From the NCBI GenBank assembly GCA_002373595.1, contig DFKT01000026.1, positions 38,996 to 102,995 of the forward strand: a DNA stretch of 64,000 nucleotides, read 5' to 3'. This document shows, piece after piece, positions 23,031 through 31,393 of the stretch. The notes under the pieces are model-generated. The model saw only the letters and a program-made list of their open reading frames with translations, was not told the origin of the DNA and searched no databases. The DNA comes from Lachnospiraceae bacterium UBA3638. GTDB taxonomy: Bacteria > Bacillota > Clostridia > Lachnospirales > Lachnospiraceae. The position numbers and the translations under genes were made by a program. Each line of letters starts with the position of its first letter. Position 1 is the first letter of the stretch.

Positions 23031-26000
23031 TTACATTTCGAGAAATTCCGGCAGCGGTCCGAAGTATCCCTTTGCCCAGTCCGATCCGCCTTTTCTTATG
23101 AGCACTCTCTCAAGTATCACTCCGGGATCCTGCGCATAGATGATGAATTCGTTCTCGCCTTTTACGCCCTGCACGAGAGTATTTTTCCTGTGTATCTGAT
23201 TAAGGACTCCCTTGCTCCACTCATCACATCCTGAATCACCGCCGACATACTTTTCACCGAGAAGCTGTATCTCACGGATCTGCTCATCTCTCCATTTAAA
23301 ACCGATACGATGATTTCCGTCCGGTGTAACCGGATTGGTCGGTGCGGTAAGGAATGTGATAAGATATGTTCCTTCCTCGGGAAGAAATACTCTGTAAGTA
23401 AGCGACGGAGCATCCTTCCCCGGTGTATATGTTTTCGTTACCGGAAACGCCTTGGCTCCCGCATCATACTTTCCGTACGGAGCCATGATCACATAGTCTC
23501 CTCCGTCTCCGGAGCAAATGGTATCATGATCAGCCGCCGAGAGAGCAAGTCCTATGTCATCGCCCTCTTCCATTATCCTTCTGGACGAAGGCAGATATCC
23601 CATGCGATACTCCGGATAGACCTCTCCTATAAATCTGCCGGGAAGGACCGGCACGTAGTGATTGTGCTCCAGCTCCTTTTCTTCAAATGCTTTGGCGATG
23701 ACGAATGTTTTGATCTTTGCACACGAAGAAACTATCCGCACACAGCCCTTTATAACATGATCTTTCTCAGCAGAGGCTGCTCTCTTAAGTGCAGCTCTGT
23801 CGATACGCAGTTCTATATTGCAAACATCACCCTCAGCGAGTTTGGCTTGTCCGTTACCCGATCCGTAGAATCCGGAAGGCACTATCCATTCATCGTCCGA
23901 AATGATCTCAAACGAGACATCTCCAGTTCCCGCATTCTCCAGATGTATCTCCTGAACAGAAGTGTCCGGCTTCAAAAATCCAAGACTGTAAAGCGGTCTT
24001 CCCGTCCAGTCCCCGCCGCATGTATATGTTACTCTGTCCTTAAGTGAAGCAACGAGCCTGGATTTTCTCGAAGGTATCACTACCGATCTTACCGGATACT
24101 CCGCTTCCTCGTCGTTCCAATGTGTAAATCCGATATGCTCAGAGAGCATGATGCCGTTCCATTTTCCTCCGGCTATCCTGTGATATTCATCGCGGAGTTT
24201 AAGATCCTTATCCATGCATACGGGTATCTCTTCGCCGTAACCGTTTGCGAGCGGTCTTCCCTGTGCTGCAAAAAGAGCATTTCTCCCCGCAAAGATCTGC
24301 ATCTTCAGGAGGTTCATGGAAGCGCACACGGGATAATAAACCAGCTGATAAAACGCATCATATATCGGGAGATACTTTGCTTTCTCAAGAAGTCTCTCCG
24401 CCATTTCTTCGTAGGTGCCGGCACGCATCAGTACGGAGTCAGCCTCACCGTAATGTACGGGGTGATATGTATCGGGCCAGAGTGCTTCCGGTTTTCTGAT
24501 ACTGTTAAGTCTGGTATATCCTTCCAGCAGCTCATATATATCCGATATGTCATCATCGTCAAAGTACGATCCGAACTGGTCCTGCGTCCACATGGCGAGG
24601 TATTTCGATGCACTGTCGGGATCGTTCGTTCCCCACTTATCAAAATCATATGCCAGATCCAGGAAGTATGAGAGCGGGAGTTCCTGCGGCTTTAAGTCTC
24701 CTACGTTTACGATCCATATCTCGCGCACTCCGGACTCATAAGCCTGTCCCATCTGTTCCCATACTTTGGGAAGATATGTACTGTTGACCCACTCATACGA
24801 AACCGGTCCGCCATGATAATCGAAATGATAGTACATTCCCCATCCGCCCTTGCGGTCAGCCTCGTGAGCTTCCGGCAGTATCCTCATATTTCCGTAATTA
24901 TCATCGCAAAGCATGCACGTGATGCCGTCCAATTCAGGCCAGTATCTCAGTCCTTCCGTATCCTTGTCTCCGTAAAAATACTGTTCGACTTCCTTGTATA
25001 CAGCAAGCATCCTCGGCACACGCGAAAGGTCCTGATCCACGTAATCCCTGATGAGTCTGTTCTGTGTTGTTATAACTTCTTTGAGATAATCTATATTCTC
25101 TTTGAGAGTTGCGCTATGTCCGAGTATCTCGCTGTCTCTCTCTCCGCGCATTCCCATCGTGATGATATTTTCAAAGGCGCCGTTTCTCTTTAATCCGTCG
25201 CGCCAGTATCTTCTCAGTCCCTCTTTGTTCTGATCGAAATTCCACTTATCTCCGTATTCCGAGTCGGGTCCCTTTACCAGATCCCACTCCTCGCTGTGTC
25301 TAAGGCAAGGCTCGTGATGCGAATTACTCATCACCACTCCGTACTCATCTGCCAGTCTCGCATTCTCGAGTCCGGGGCCGTCCAGCGAGAAATTGGAAGT
25401 CCACATTGCGGGCCAGAGATAGTTGCCTTTAAGTCTTAAAAGCAGCTCAAATACATGATCGTACATCTCCGCAGTAAAGCCGCCGAAATGCTCAAACGTC
25501 CAGTTGCCGAATGAGGGCCACTCATCATTTATGAAAAAACCTCTGTACTTTACGGAAGGCTCCTTTGATACAAAGTTTACTTCCTCCGTAAATACCGCGC
25601 TCTCCAGTTTCATCGGTGTCACATCCGAAAACCACACCCAGGGAGATACGCCCAAAAGCTCCGATACATGGAACAGTCCGTATATGGTTCCTCTCTTGTC
25701 GCTTCCGGCGATCACGAGAGTGCTTTCCTGTCCCGGGTCTTCTATGATCCGGAATCCGTACACTTCTCTTTTCCCGCGGACATCAGAGAGAGATATCCTG
25801 CCCATACTTTCGAGTTTATTCAGAAGTTCGCTGCAGCCTACGGTCCCGACAAATATGTTGCCCGAGATCTGTTCGGGATCGGTATTTTCTCCGAGATTGC
25901 GGACAACCGCCCCGTTTTCCGTAACGAGCCTGATATCGCCTGCTACTTTTCCGGCTATCTTTTTAACACCGGAAAAAGCAGATTCCTCAAGGACAATATC

Positions 26001-26036
26001 GCACTTTTTTTCATTTTCGGAAACAATGAATCTCAT
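23031..26036 (-). CDS. GH115 xylan alpha-1,2-glucuronidase
   Basis: A protein of about 1001 residues matching family GH115 throughout. Examples are GTIYGLFHVSELLGVSPWVW, KYRGFFINDEWPSFGNWTFE, LKGNYLWPAMWTSNF, VMSNSHHEPCLRHSEEW and ITMGMRGERDSE. GH115 enzymes remove (4-O-methyl)glucuronic acid from xylan and its fragments, including internal residues. No signal peptide is visible, so it probably acts inside the cell on imported oligosaccharides. I chose the ATG at 26036 after GGAGG; the longer frame adds 15 residues that overlap the previous gene's end. It follows the SGNH esterase by 28 bases. Confidence 0.93.
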   Translation of the reverse strand: MRFIVSENEKKCDIVLEESAFSGVKKIAGKVAGDIRLVTENGAVVRNLGENTDPEQISGNIFVGTVGCSELLNKLESMGRISLSDVRGKREVYGFRIIEDPGQESTLVIAGSDKRGTIYGLFHVSELLGVSPWVWFSDVTPMKLESAVFTEEVNFVSKEPSVKYRGFFINDEWPSFGNWTFEHFGGFTAEMYDHVFELLLRLKGNYLWPAMWTSNFSLDGPGLENARLADEYGVVMSNSHHEPCLRHSEEWDLVKGPDSEYGDKWNFDQNKEGLRRYWRDGLKRNGAFENIITMGMRGERDSEILGHSATLKENIDYLKEVITTQNRLIRDYVDQDLSRVPRMLAVYKEVEQYFYGDKDTEGLRYWPELDGITCMLCDDNYGNMRILPEAHEADRKGGWGMYYHFDYHGGPVSYEWVNSTYLPKVWEQMGQAYESGVREIWIVNVGDLKPQELPLSYFLDLAYDFDKWGTNDPDSASKYLAMWTQDQFGSYFDDDDISDIYELLEGYTRLNSIRKPEALWPDTYHPVHYGEADSVLMRAGTYEEMAERLLEKAKYLPIYDAFYQLVYYPVCASMNLLKMQIFAGRNALFAAQGRPLANGYGEEIPVCMDKDLKLRDEYHRIAGGKWNGIMLSEHIGFTHWNDEEAEYPVRSVVIPSRKSRLVASLKDRVTYTCGGDWTGRPLYSLGFLKPDTSVQEIHLENAGTGDVSFEIISDDEWIVPSGFYGSGNGQAKLAEGDVCNIELRIDRAALKRAASAEKDHVIKGCVRIVSSCAKIKTFVIAKAFEEKELEHNHYVPVLPGRFIGEVYPEYRMGYLPSSRRIMEEGDDIGLALSAADHDTICSGDGGDYVIMAPYGKYDAGAKAFPVTKTYTPGKDAPSLTYRVFLPEEGTYLITFLTAPTNPVTPDGNHRIGFKWRDEQIREIQLLGEKYVGGDSGCDEWSKGVLNQIHRKNTLVQGVKGENEFIIYAQDPGVILERVLIRKGGSDWAKGYFGPLPEFLEM

Positions 26037-26064
26037 AGATCCTCCGCTGCTTATGCAGCTTATG

Positions 26065-27816
26065 TCATGACACGATGCCAAATCCCAATATCGTAAAGAG
26101 CTTATCTTCGCTGCCGTCAGCAGGTCCTATCTCTACGGTATGAAGTTTTTCAGTATCATTATCGATTATGATATGCGGGCTGCAATGGCACCATCCGACA
26201 TCGTTGGGATTAATACTCTTTACCTCTTTGCCATCCACCTTTATCACTGCGGTTCCGAACGAAACATCCGCAGTATCCTTCATAACGAGAAGAAGTCTCT
26301 TGCATCTTATTTTCATCGTGAAAGGAGCATCCTTCTTCATTCCTCCGGCGCTGTGCCAGTTGTACGGGAATTCGGGAGTGCCCTCCAGATCCATATCCAT
26401 CTCCACACATTGAAGCACACTGTCCGTCCCGTCAAAGCATCCTTCAGTGATCTCTTCCACGCATGCAAACCTGTTCGGGTTATTCTTGATCTCTTTCTTA
26501 TCCAGCAGGAATACTTCGGAAAATCTGCTGTCCTTCTCCTCTTTCTCAGGGATGGCAGGCTCCGCAGTATCATTTGATTCTTCCGCGCACTTACACATCT
26601 CAAGCAGGCAGTCTGCATTTACCCGGTGTCCGAGATTGGTCGGATGATATACATCATAGAAATACTGACTCTTAGAAATGACACGTGTGTCTTTATTTTC
26701 CTCGCCTGCTTTTTTCGGAGGAAGCGGGAACTGGGGGCTTACCGCATCAAGTACGCTGACCATAGGAAGCGAATACTTCCTTCCCATCGGTGAAAGTCTC
26801 TCCTGGAGATTCCAGTCATTTGCAAATACAAGGAAAAGGAGAATGACCGCAGGATCACTGTCCCCGGTATACACTTTCCTTATGAGACTTCCGTAACTGT
26901 CACCCTTGGTCTCGTCACCTTCATCGTTAACAGCGAATTCTATCACTACTATGTCGGGCTTTTCCGAGCCATCTCTTAAAACATCCCTCTCATATCGGAT
27001 CATTCCAAGCTCGGACGGGGTTCCTCCCACGCCCGCTTTTATAAATCTTACATTTCCGGGCTTTGAATATCTCTCCTCAAATCCCTTTGCAAAGAGTCTG
27101 GCGTAACTTTTCTCGTTTATAGGGATAGCTCCCGCGCCCTGAGTTATCGATCCTCCTATGCAGGCTATCGTAACTTCTTCGCCGCGCTCTGCCTTATCGA
27201 TGGCTCTGCGAAGCCTGAAGAGATTTCCTTTGTCGAAAACACTCCTCTTTATCATGGCGGCGTATTCATCGGAATCAAAATCAACCGCACTGTCTATAAC
27301 AGGCTCAGGGGCTGTGAATCCGTCATTGAGATAGAATCTGACATTGACGTATGAAACAAAAGAATTGTCTTCGAATTCGAATCGGATCTGTCCGGGCTTG
27401 GCATCCATATCTCCCCAGTTTACATCCTCAAGGAAAAGCGTAACCTCGCTTCCGTCCGGTTCCATATCGCAAAAAATATTCGTCCCGGTCTCATACGGAT
27501 CCTCTACTCCGTACATCTGCAGGACGAATCTGACTTTGCCTTTATACTCTGCAGGCGCTGACACCGAAACTCCGATGCTGTGAACGAGTTTCCTGAAACC
27601 TGCAGTCGTCTTAAGGAGATCAAGCATCTCCTCATCTTCAATATTTCCTACAAGTTTGGCCGCAGTGATCATACGTCCGTCATCTTCGTAGATGAACTGG
27701 ATCCCTCGACCGTCCGGCTGAGGCGCCGCAAATATTTCCTTATCTGACATCAGATAGAAATACGGCCTCTTTTTCTCCGGATCTCTGGGTGCAACCGGCC
27801 CCGCATTCTTATTCAT
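26065..27816 (-). CDS. SGNH-family carbohydrate esterase
   Basis: A 583-residue protein whose central domain carries the SGNH blocks: GGSITQG (serine S223), the glycine of AGVGG near 262-265, VNDEG (N297), and DVYHPT (D388 and H391). This hydrolase fold commonly removes acetyl groups from xylan or mannan. Residues 20-180 form a beta-rich domain that may bind carbohydrate, and the region from about 430 looks like a second such domain. There is no signal peptide. It is the first gene of the xylan operon, and deacetylation before GH115 and GH3 action is a sensible order. Acetyl xylan esterase is the best guess. Confidence 0.82.
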   Translation of the reverse strand: MNKNAGPVAPRDPEKKRPYFYLMSDKEIFAAPQPDGRGIQFIYEDDGRMITAAKLVGNIEDEEMLDLLKTTAGFRKLVHSIGVSVSAPAEYKGKVRFVLQMYGVEDPYETGTNIFCDMEPDGSEVTLFLEDVNWGDMDAKPGQIRFEFEDNSFVSYVNVRFYLNDGFTAPEPVIDSAVDFDSDEYAAMIKRSVFDKGNLFRLRRAIDKAERGEEVTIACIGGSITQGAGAIPINEKSYARLFAKGFEERYSKPGNVRFIKAGVGGTPSELGMIRYERDVLRDGSEKPDIVVIEFAVNDEGDETKGDSYGSLIRKVYTGDSDPAVILLFLVFANDWNLQERLSPMGRKYSLPMVSVLDAVSPQFPLPPKKAGEENKDTRVISKSQYFYDVYHPTNLGHRVNADCLLEMCKCAEESNDTAEPAIPEKEEKDSRFSEVFLLDKKEIKNNPNRFACVEEITEGCFDGTDSVLQCVEMDMDLEGTPEFPYNWHSAGGMKKDAPFTMKIRCKRLLLVMKDTADVSFGTAVIKVDGKEVKSINPNDVGWCHCSPHIIIDNDTEKLHTVEIGPADGSEDKLFTILGFGIVS

Positions 27817-27864
27817 TTCATTCCCCCAATTTTAGAGTTAATCCGGCCAGATTGTTTCTATCCT

Positions 27865-27914
27865 AATTTTTGGCTATGCCAAAAATTTAGAGATAATTTT
27901 GCGTCAGCAAAATT
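27865..27914 (-). terminator. Two hairpins after the diguanylate cyclase gene
   Basis: Two perfect AT-rich inverted repeats lie in tandem: AATTTTGC/GCAAAATT (27895-27914) and AATTTTTGGC/GCCAAAAATT (27865-27887). The first follows the stop codon of the GGDEF gene by four bases. They probably terminate that gene. I see no clear promoter between them and the xylan operon start, so partial read-through is possible. Confidence 0.6.
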
Positions 27915-27918
27915 TTCT

Positions 27919-29028
27919 CTAGTATTCCTTTGAAACTACTTGATTCTTGCCCGAATTTTTACCGATATAGAGATTATTGTCAGCCTGCTCGATAAGCTTA
28001 TCGATATTATAGCCCGGCTTGTAAGTCGTTACACCGAAAGTGATAGTGAATCTCACTTCGTTCTCATCACTGCGTACAACATTATCGGATACTCTCTGTC
28101 TTATTCTCTCCGCTACCGTAACAGCCTCGCCGCGATTACCCGTTACCAGGATAAGGAATTCCTCTCCTCCCCATCTGCATATGGTATCTCCGTCTCTTAC
28201 GCTGCTCTGCATGATAGCCGATACAGCCTTGAGTGCCTCGTCACCGCAATCATGTCCGTACGTATCGTTGATCTTTTTGAAATTATCGATATCACCCATG
28301 ATGAGGCTGAATATGACTCCGCGCTCTTTGGCTCTGGCCATGGCATTCTCAAGTCTGATCTCCATGCTCCTTCTGTTGTTGAGGCCCGTAAGAGGGTCTT
28401 CGCTGGCCTCTTTACCGAGGCTTTCATTCTGCTTGGTAAGTGAGCTTACGAAGTACCTTCTCTCGAGTGTGAAAAGGTGTGACATAACAACCAAAAGAAA
28501 TACCGAAGGTATCGTATTGAACAGATATATACCATGGATCTGTGAAGATGTGAGCTCGTATGCCGGCACAAGGCAAAGCGATATTCCATATGTGGTGAAA
28601 TAGATCACACCTGCAGCAAGCGCCGCGATAAGCGGAGTTCTGAGTTTTGCTCCTTCTACATCGTATGTCAGATTCACAAAGTAAAATACAGGTATGATAG
28701 CTACGAGATACATATGATATCCGACGCCCCATCCGAGCATAAACGTACCATATACGACCTGTATCGCTATCTCTATAAATGTCAGGATATATCCTTTGAG
28801 GACCTGCCCTTCATGAACCTTCTGAAATACATAGATGTAAAAGAAAACAACAATAAGATTATAAACTATCATCGGGAGCATATACAGTCTCACGAAGATA
28901 ACAAGCATTGCAAAATGGACCAGGGTTATGGCGATAGAAAGAGCCTCAAGTTTCCTCTGCTGGGAAACATGTTCCTTACCCGTGATTATATTATTTATTA
29001 ACGAAAAAAAACGCTTAACGGCTTTCAT
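27919..29028 (-). CDS. Membrane diguanylate cyclase (GGEEF)
   Basis: A 369-residue protein with about six membrane helices in residues 28-200 and a cytoplasmic GGDEF domain from about 212. The domain has DPLTGLNNRRSME and the active loop RWGGEEF. The inhibitory site RDGD lies the expected five residues before it, so product inhibition is likely. GGEEF is a functional variant that makes cyclic di-GMP. The membrane part is not a family I can name. A TATAAT box overlaps the stop codon of the upstream aroA fusion, so it may have its own promoter. Confidence 0.88.
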   Translation of the reverse strand: MKAVKRFFSLINNIITGKEHVSQQRKLEALSIAITLVHFAMLVIFVRLYMLPMIVYNLIVVFFYIYVFQKVHEGQVLKGYILTFIEIAIQVVYGTFMLGWGVGYHMYLVAIIPVFYFVNLTYDVEGAKLRTPLIAALAAGVIYFTTYGISLCLVPAYELTSSQIHGIYLFNTIPSVFLLVVMSHLFTLERRYFVSSLTKQNESLGKEASEDPLTGLNNRRSMEIRLENAMARAKERGVIFSLIMGDIDNFKKINDTYGHDCGDEALKAVSAIMQSSVRDGDTICRWGGEEFLILVTGNRGEAVTVAERIRQRVSDNVVRSDENEVRFTITFGVTTYKPGYNIDKLIEQADNNLYIGKNSGKNQVVSKEY

Positions 29029-29063
29029 AAATACCCTTTAAAACGAAACCAATATTCCTTGGT

Positions 29064-29069
29064 ATTATA
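29064..29069 (-). promoter_or_regulatory. Candidate -10 box of the diguanylate cyclase gene
   Basis: TATAAT on the minus strand overlaps the stop codon of the GNAT-AroA gene. A possible -35 TTGTGG lies 18 bases upstream, inside that gene. A short inverted repeat, CCAA-N6-TTGG, follows in the leader. Confidence 0.4.
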
Positions 29070-30942
29070 GCATACTATTGACCTTTTCCACAAACTTTTC
29101 AAGCTCCTCAAAGTAGTTCGGAAATGTCTTTTTGCAACACGAAGGGTCACCTATGACTATCCCGGGGGTCCTGAGTCCTATGAGCGAAAATCCCATTGCC
29201 ATACGGTGGTCAGAATGGCTGTCTATACGGGTCGCGTGGGCCTTTCCGGGCGTGATCCTTATCCCGTCTCCCGCCTTTTCGGCCTTTATCCCCACCTGTC
29301 CGAGTTCCCGGATTATAGCTGCGATCCGGTCACTTTCCTGTAGGCTTATATGTGATATCCCCTTTATGGTCACGGGCGAGTCTGCAAATACCGCAACCGC
29401 CGCGAGAGTTATAGCCTGGTCCGAGCATGCATGCATATCCGCCTCGATACCGCGGATATGTCCGTCAGCCGGAGGATCCAGCCTTATCCCCTCCTTGCCG
29501 TCCTCGGCATGACATCCCATCTTTTCGAGCAGATGTATGAACTCCGTATCCCCCTGGAGCCCGCCGAAATGCACACCGGGTACCATGACAGGCACTCCGA
29601 GAATGGGGCATGCCGCATAAAAGTAAGCCGCAGCGGAAGCATCGGGCTCTATATCATATGACCTCGCTCCATACACCTGTCCGGGAGCTATCTCAAATAC
29701 AACCTTTTTACCGGAAGTCTCCTTCTTAGAGACCTTTACTCCGAACGCCTCCATCATCCTCACGGTCATATCAACATACGCCATACCGTGATCGCCGACA
29801 GGAATTATCCTTACCTTGTGGTCGGAAAGTGGTGCCGCCGCGAGGAGCGCACTGAGGAACTGGCTGCTCTTCTCAATATCTATCTCTATATCCTTGCTTC
29901 CAAATCCGTGTCCGTGAAGAGTATACGGGAACAGACCGTCACCGTTCTCAAAATCGATAACGCATCCCTGATCCCTGAGTGTCTCAAGGAGTTCTCCCAT
30001 CGGCCTTTTCTTCATCTGATCCGAAGCATCAAGCCTGTAGGACCCTTCGGATATACCAAGGAGTGCCGTCAGGAATCTGGCTGCAGTCCCCGCGCTTCTT
30101 ACATTGATATCAGCATTCTGAACAGGGATCTTTCCCCCGTTACCGGTTATGGTCGCGTTTTTTTCCTTTTTGTCAAAGCTTATATCGAAACCGAGCTTTT
30201 CGACGCATTCAAGGAAAGCTTCGCTGTCGTCTGAGAATAAAACATTGCTTAGCTTACATTCGCCATCAGAAAGCATCCCCAGGAGGAGCGCTCTGTTAGT
30301 AATGCTCTTCGATCCCGGGACGTGGGCTTTTACAGGCTCTGCAAGATTGGTAAACAGATCTGCCTGCTCATGCACTCTTTCATAGATGCAGGGGATCTTT
30401 ACATACGGTCTGTCGTAGATATATACATATGTATCCTGCCATTTATCGTCCAGGAATACGTCATTATACCTGATCTCATCAAGTTTAAATCCGGCTCTCT
30501 CATGAAGGCTCCTGCTGGCTTCGTTATATCCGAGGACCCTCGCAAAAGTCTTTGAAAGTCCAAGCACTCCGCATGCATACTCACGGTTCATGACCTCAAC
30601 AGCTTCTCCGGCATATCCTTTTCCGACCGGAGCTTTCTCGCTCATAAAGACTCCGGATTCCATACTCTTCGTCTCCGGGTCATAATGCTGGAGATATACG
30701 CAGCCTATCGCTTCTCCCGTATCCTTCAGGCACACAATGAACTGATGCACCAAACCCGTGGCCACTTTCTCTTTCAGCCACTTTTCGTGCTCCTCGGCAG
30801 TTATGATCGCTCTGTAGTAGAAATTATTGCGTGTTCTCTCGCTGTTTCTCCATTCAAGGACCATCGGAGTGTCAGATGATGTGATCGGTCTTAAGAAAAG
30901 CCTTTCGGATTCTATATGCAAGTCTTCGGGCATCGGAATCAT
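29065..30942 (-). CDS. aroA: GNAT acetyltransferase fused to EPSP synthase
   Basis: A 625-residue two-domain protein. Residues about 8-180 are a GNAT acetyltransferase of the RimJ/RimL type: SERLFLRPITSSDTPMVLEW, the acetyl-CoA loop region GKGYAGEAVEVMNRE, and a later NEASRSLHERAGFKL. Residues 190-625 are a full 3-phosphoshikimate 1-carboxyvinyltransferase, with PGSKSITNRALLLG, RSAGTAARFLTALLG, QFLSALLAAAP and SDHRMAMGFSLIGL. The second domain makes EPSP in the shikimate pathway. The two are joined in one frame without a break. I chose the ATG at 30942 after GGAG; the TTG upstream is less likely. The acetyltransferase target is unknown. Confidence 0.88.
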   Translation of the reverse strand: MIPMPEDLHIESERLFLRPITSSDTPMVLEWRNSERTRNNFYYRAIITAEEHEKWLKEKVATGLVHQFIVCLKDTGEAIGCVYLQHYDPETKSMESGVFMSEKAPVGKGYAGEAVEVMNREYACGVLGLSKTFARVLGYNEASRSLHERAGFKLDEIRYNDVFLDDKWQDTYVYIYDRPYVKIPCIYERVHEQADLFTNLAEPVKAHVPGSKSITNRALLLGMLSDGECKLSNVLFSDDSEAFLECVEKLGFDISFDKKEKNATITGNGGKIPVQNADINVRSAGTAARFLTALLGISEGSYRLDASDQMKKRPMGELLETLRDQGCVIDFENGDGLFPYTLHGHGFGSKDIEIDIEKSSQFLSALLAAAPLSDHKVRIIPVGDHGMAYVDMTVRMMEAFGVKVSKKETSGKKVVFEIAPGQVYGARSYDIEPDASAAAYFYAACPILGVPVMVPGVHFGGLQGDTEFIHLLEKMGCHAEDGKEGIRLDPPADGHIRGIEADMHACSDQAITLAAVAVFADSPVTIKGISHISLQESDRIAAIIRELGQVGIKAEKAGDGIRITPGKAHATRIDSHSDHRMAMGFSLIGLRTPGIVIGDPSCCKKTFPNYFEELEKFVEKVNSML

Positions 30943-31005
30943 ATCTTTCTCCAAAGGGTCCGGCCCCGGCCAAACCCCTTATTTTTCCTAGATTCAACGC
31001 CTATT

Positions 31006-31034
31006 ATTTTACTAAAATTTGCTGATAATCACAA
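31006..31034 (-). promoter_or_regulatory. Promoter of the GNAT-aroA gene
   Basis: TTGTGA (31029-31034) and TAAAAT (31006-31011) on the minus strand are 17 bases apart. The leader then contains a GC-rich inverted region (about 30953-30982) just before the ribosome site, which could fold and limit translation. Confidence 0.5.
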
Positions 31035-31050
31035 CATTTTACACAAAGTC

Positions 31051-31078
31051 TTGACATAAGTAATAAAAGTTTTATAAT
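31051..31078 (+). promoter_or_regulatory. Promoter of the metal-efflux operon
   Basis: TTGACA (31051-31056) and TATAAT (31073-31078), both perfect, with a 16-base spacer. The operator begins at the last bases of the -10 box, so a bound repressor would cover the start site. Confidence 0.85.
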
Positions 31079-31108
31079 GAACATATGAACAGTTATTCAT
31101 ATGTTCAT
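31077..31108. promoter_or_regulatory. ArsR/SmtB-type metal-responsive operator
   Basis: A perfect inverted repeat with 13-bp arms (31077-31089 and 31096-31108) and the six-base centre CAGTTA. The core ATGAACAGTTATTCAT is very close to the 12-2-12 operators of SmtB, ZiaR and CzrA-like zinc/cadmium repressors. It overlaps the predicted transcription start of the efflux genes. The repressor gene itself is not in the window. Confidence 0.8.
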
Positions 31109-31145
31109 CGATAGTAAATCACAGACACCCCGAAAGGAGACAGAG

Positions 31146-31367
31146 ATGAAGAAAACCTACGATATCGATGTTGATTGCGCTAACTGTGCACAGAAGATGG
31201 AAGACGCTGCCAAAACGGTTGAAGGCGTAAAGAATGCCATCGTCAGCTTCATGACTCTCAAGATGAAAGTGGAATTCGAGGAGGGCGTCGATCATATCAG
31301 TGTTATGAAAAATGTGCTCTCTGCATGTAAAAAGGTTGAAAGTGACTGCGATATAGTCCTCGACTGA
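31146..31367 (+). CDS. Heavy-metal-associated (HMA) domain protein
   Basis: A 73-residue single-domain protein with DVDCANCAQKMEDAAK, whose C-A-N-C pair is the metal-binding motif of the HMA fold. The rest follows the ferredoxin-like pattern ending DCDIVLD. It may deliver Zn, Cd or Pb to the P-type ATPase that follows 26 bases later. That ATPase lacks its own N-terminal HMA domain, so the two genes probably split one usual polypeptide. The ATG at 31146 follows AAAGGAG and gives the family length. It is the first gene after the SmtB-like operator. Confidence 0.85.
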   Translation: MKKTYDIDVDCANCAQKMEDAAKTVEGVKNAIVSFMTLKMKVEFEEGVDHISVMKNVLSACKKVESDCDIVLD

Positions 31368-31393
31368 TAACCTTCTAAAGGAGACGACGGCTT

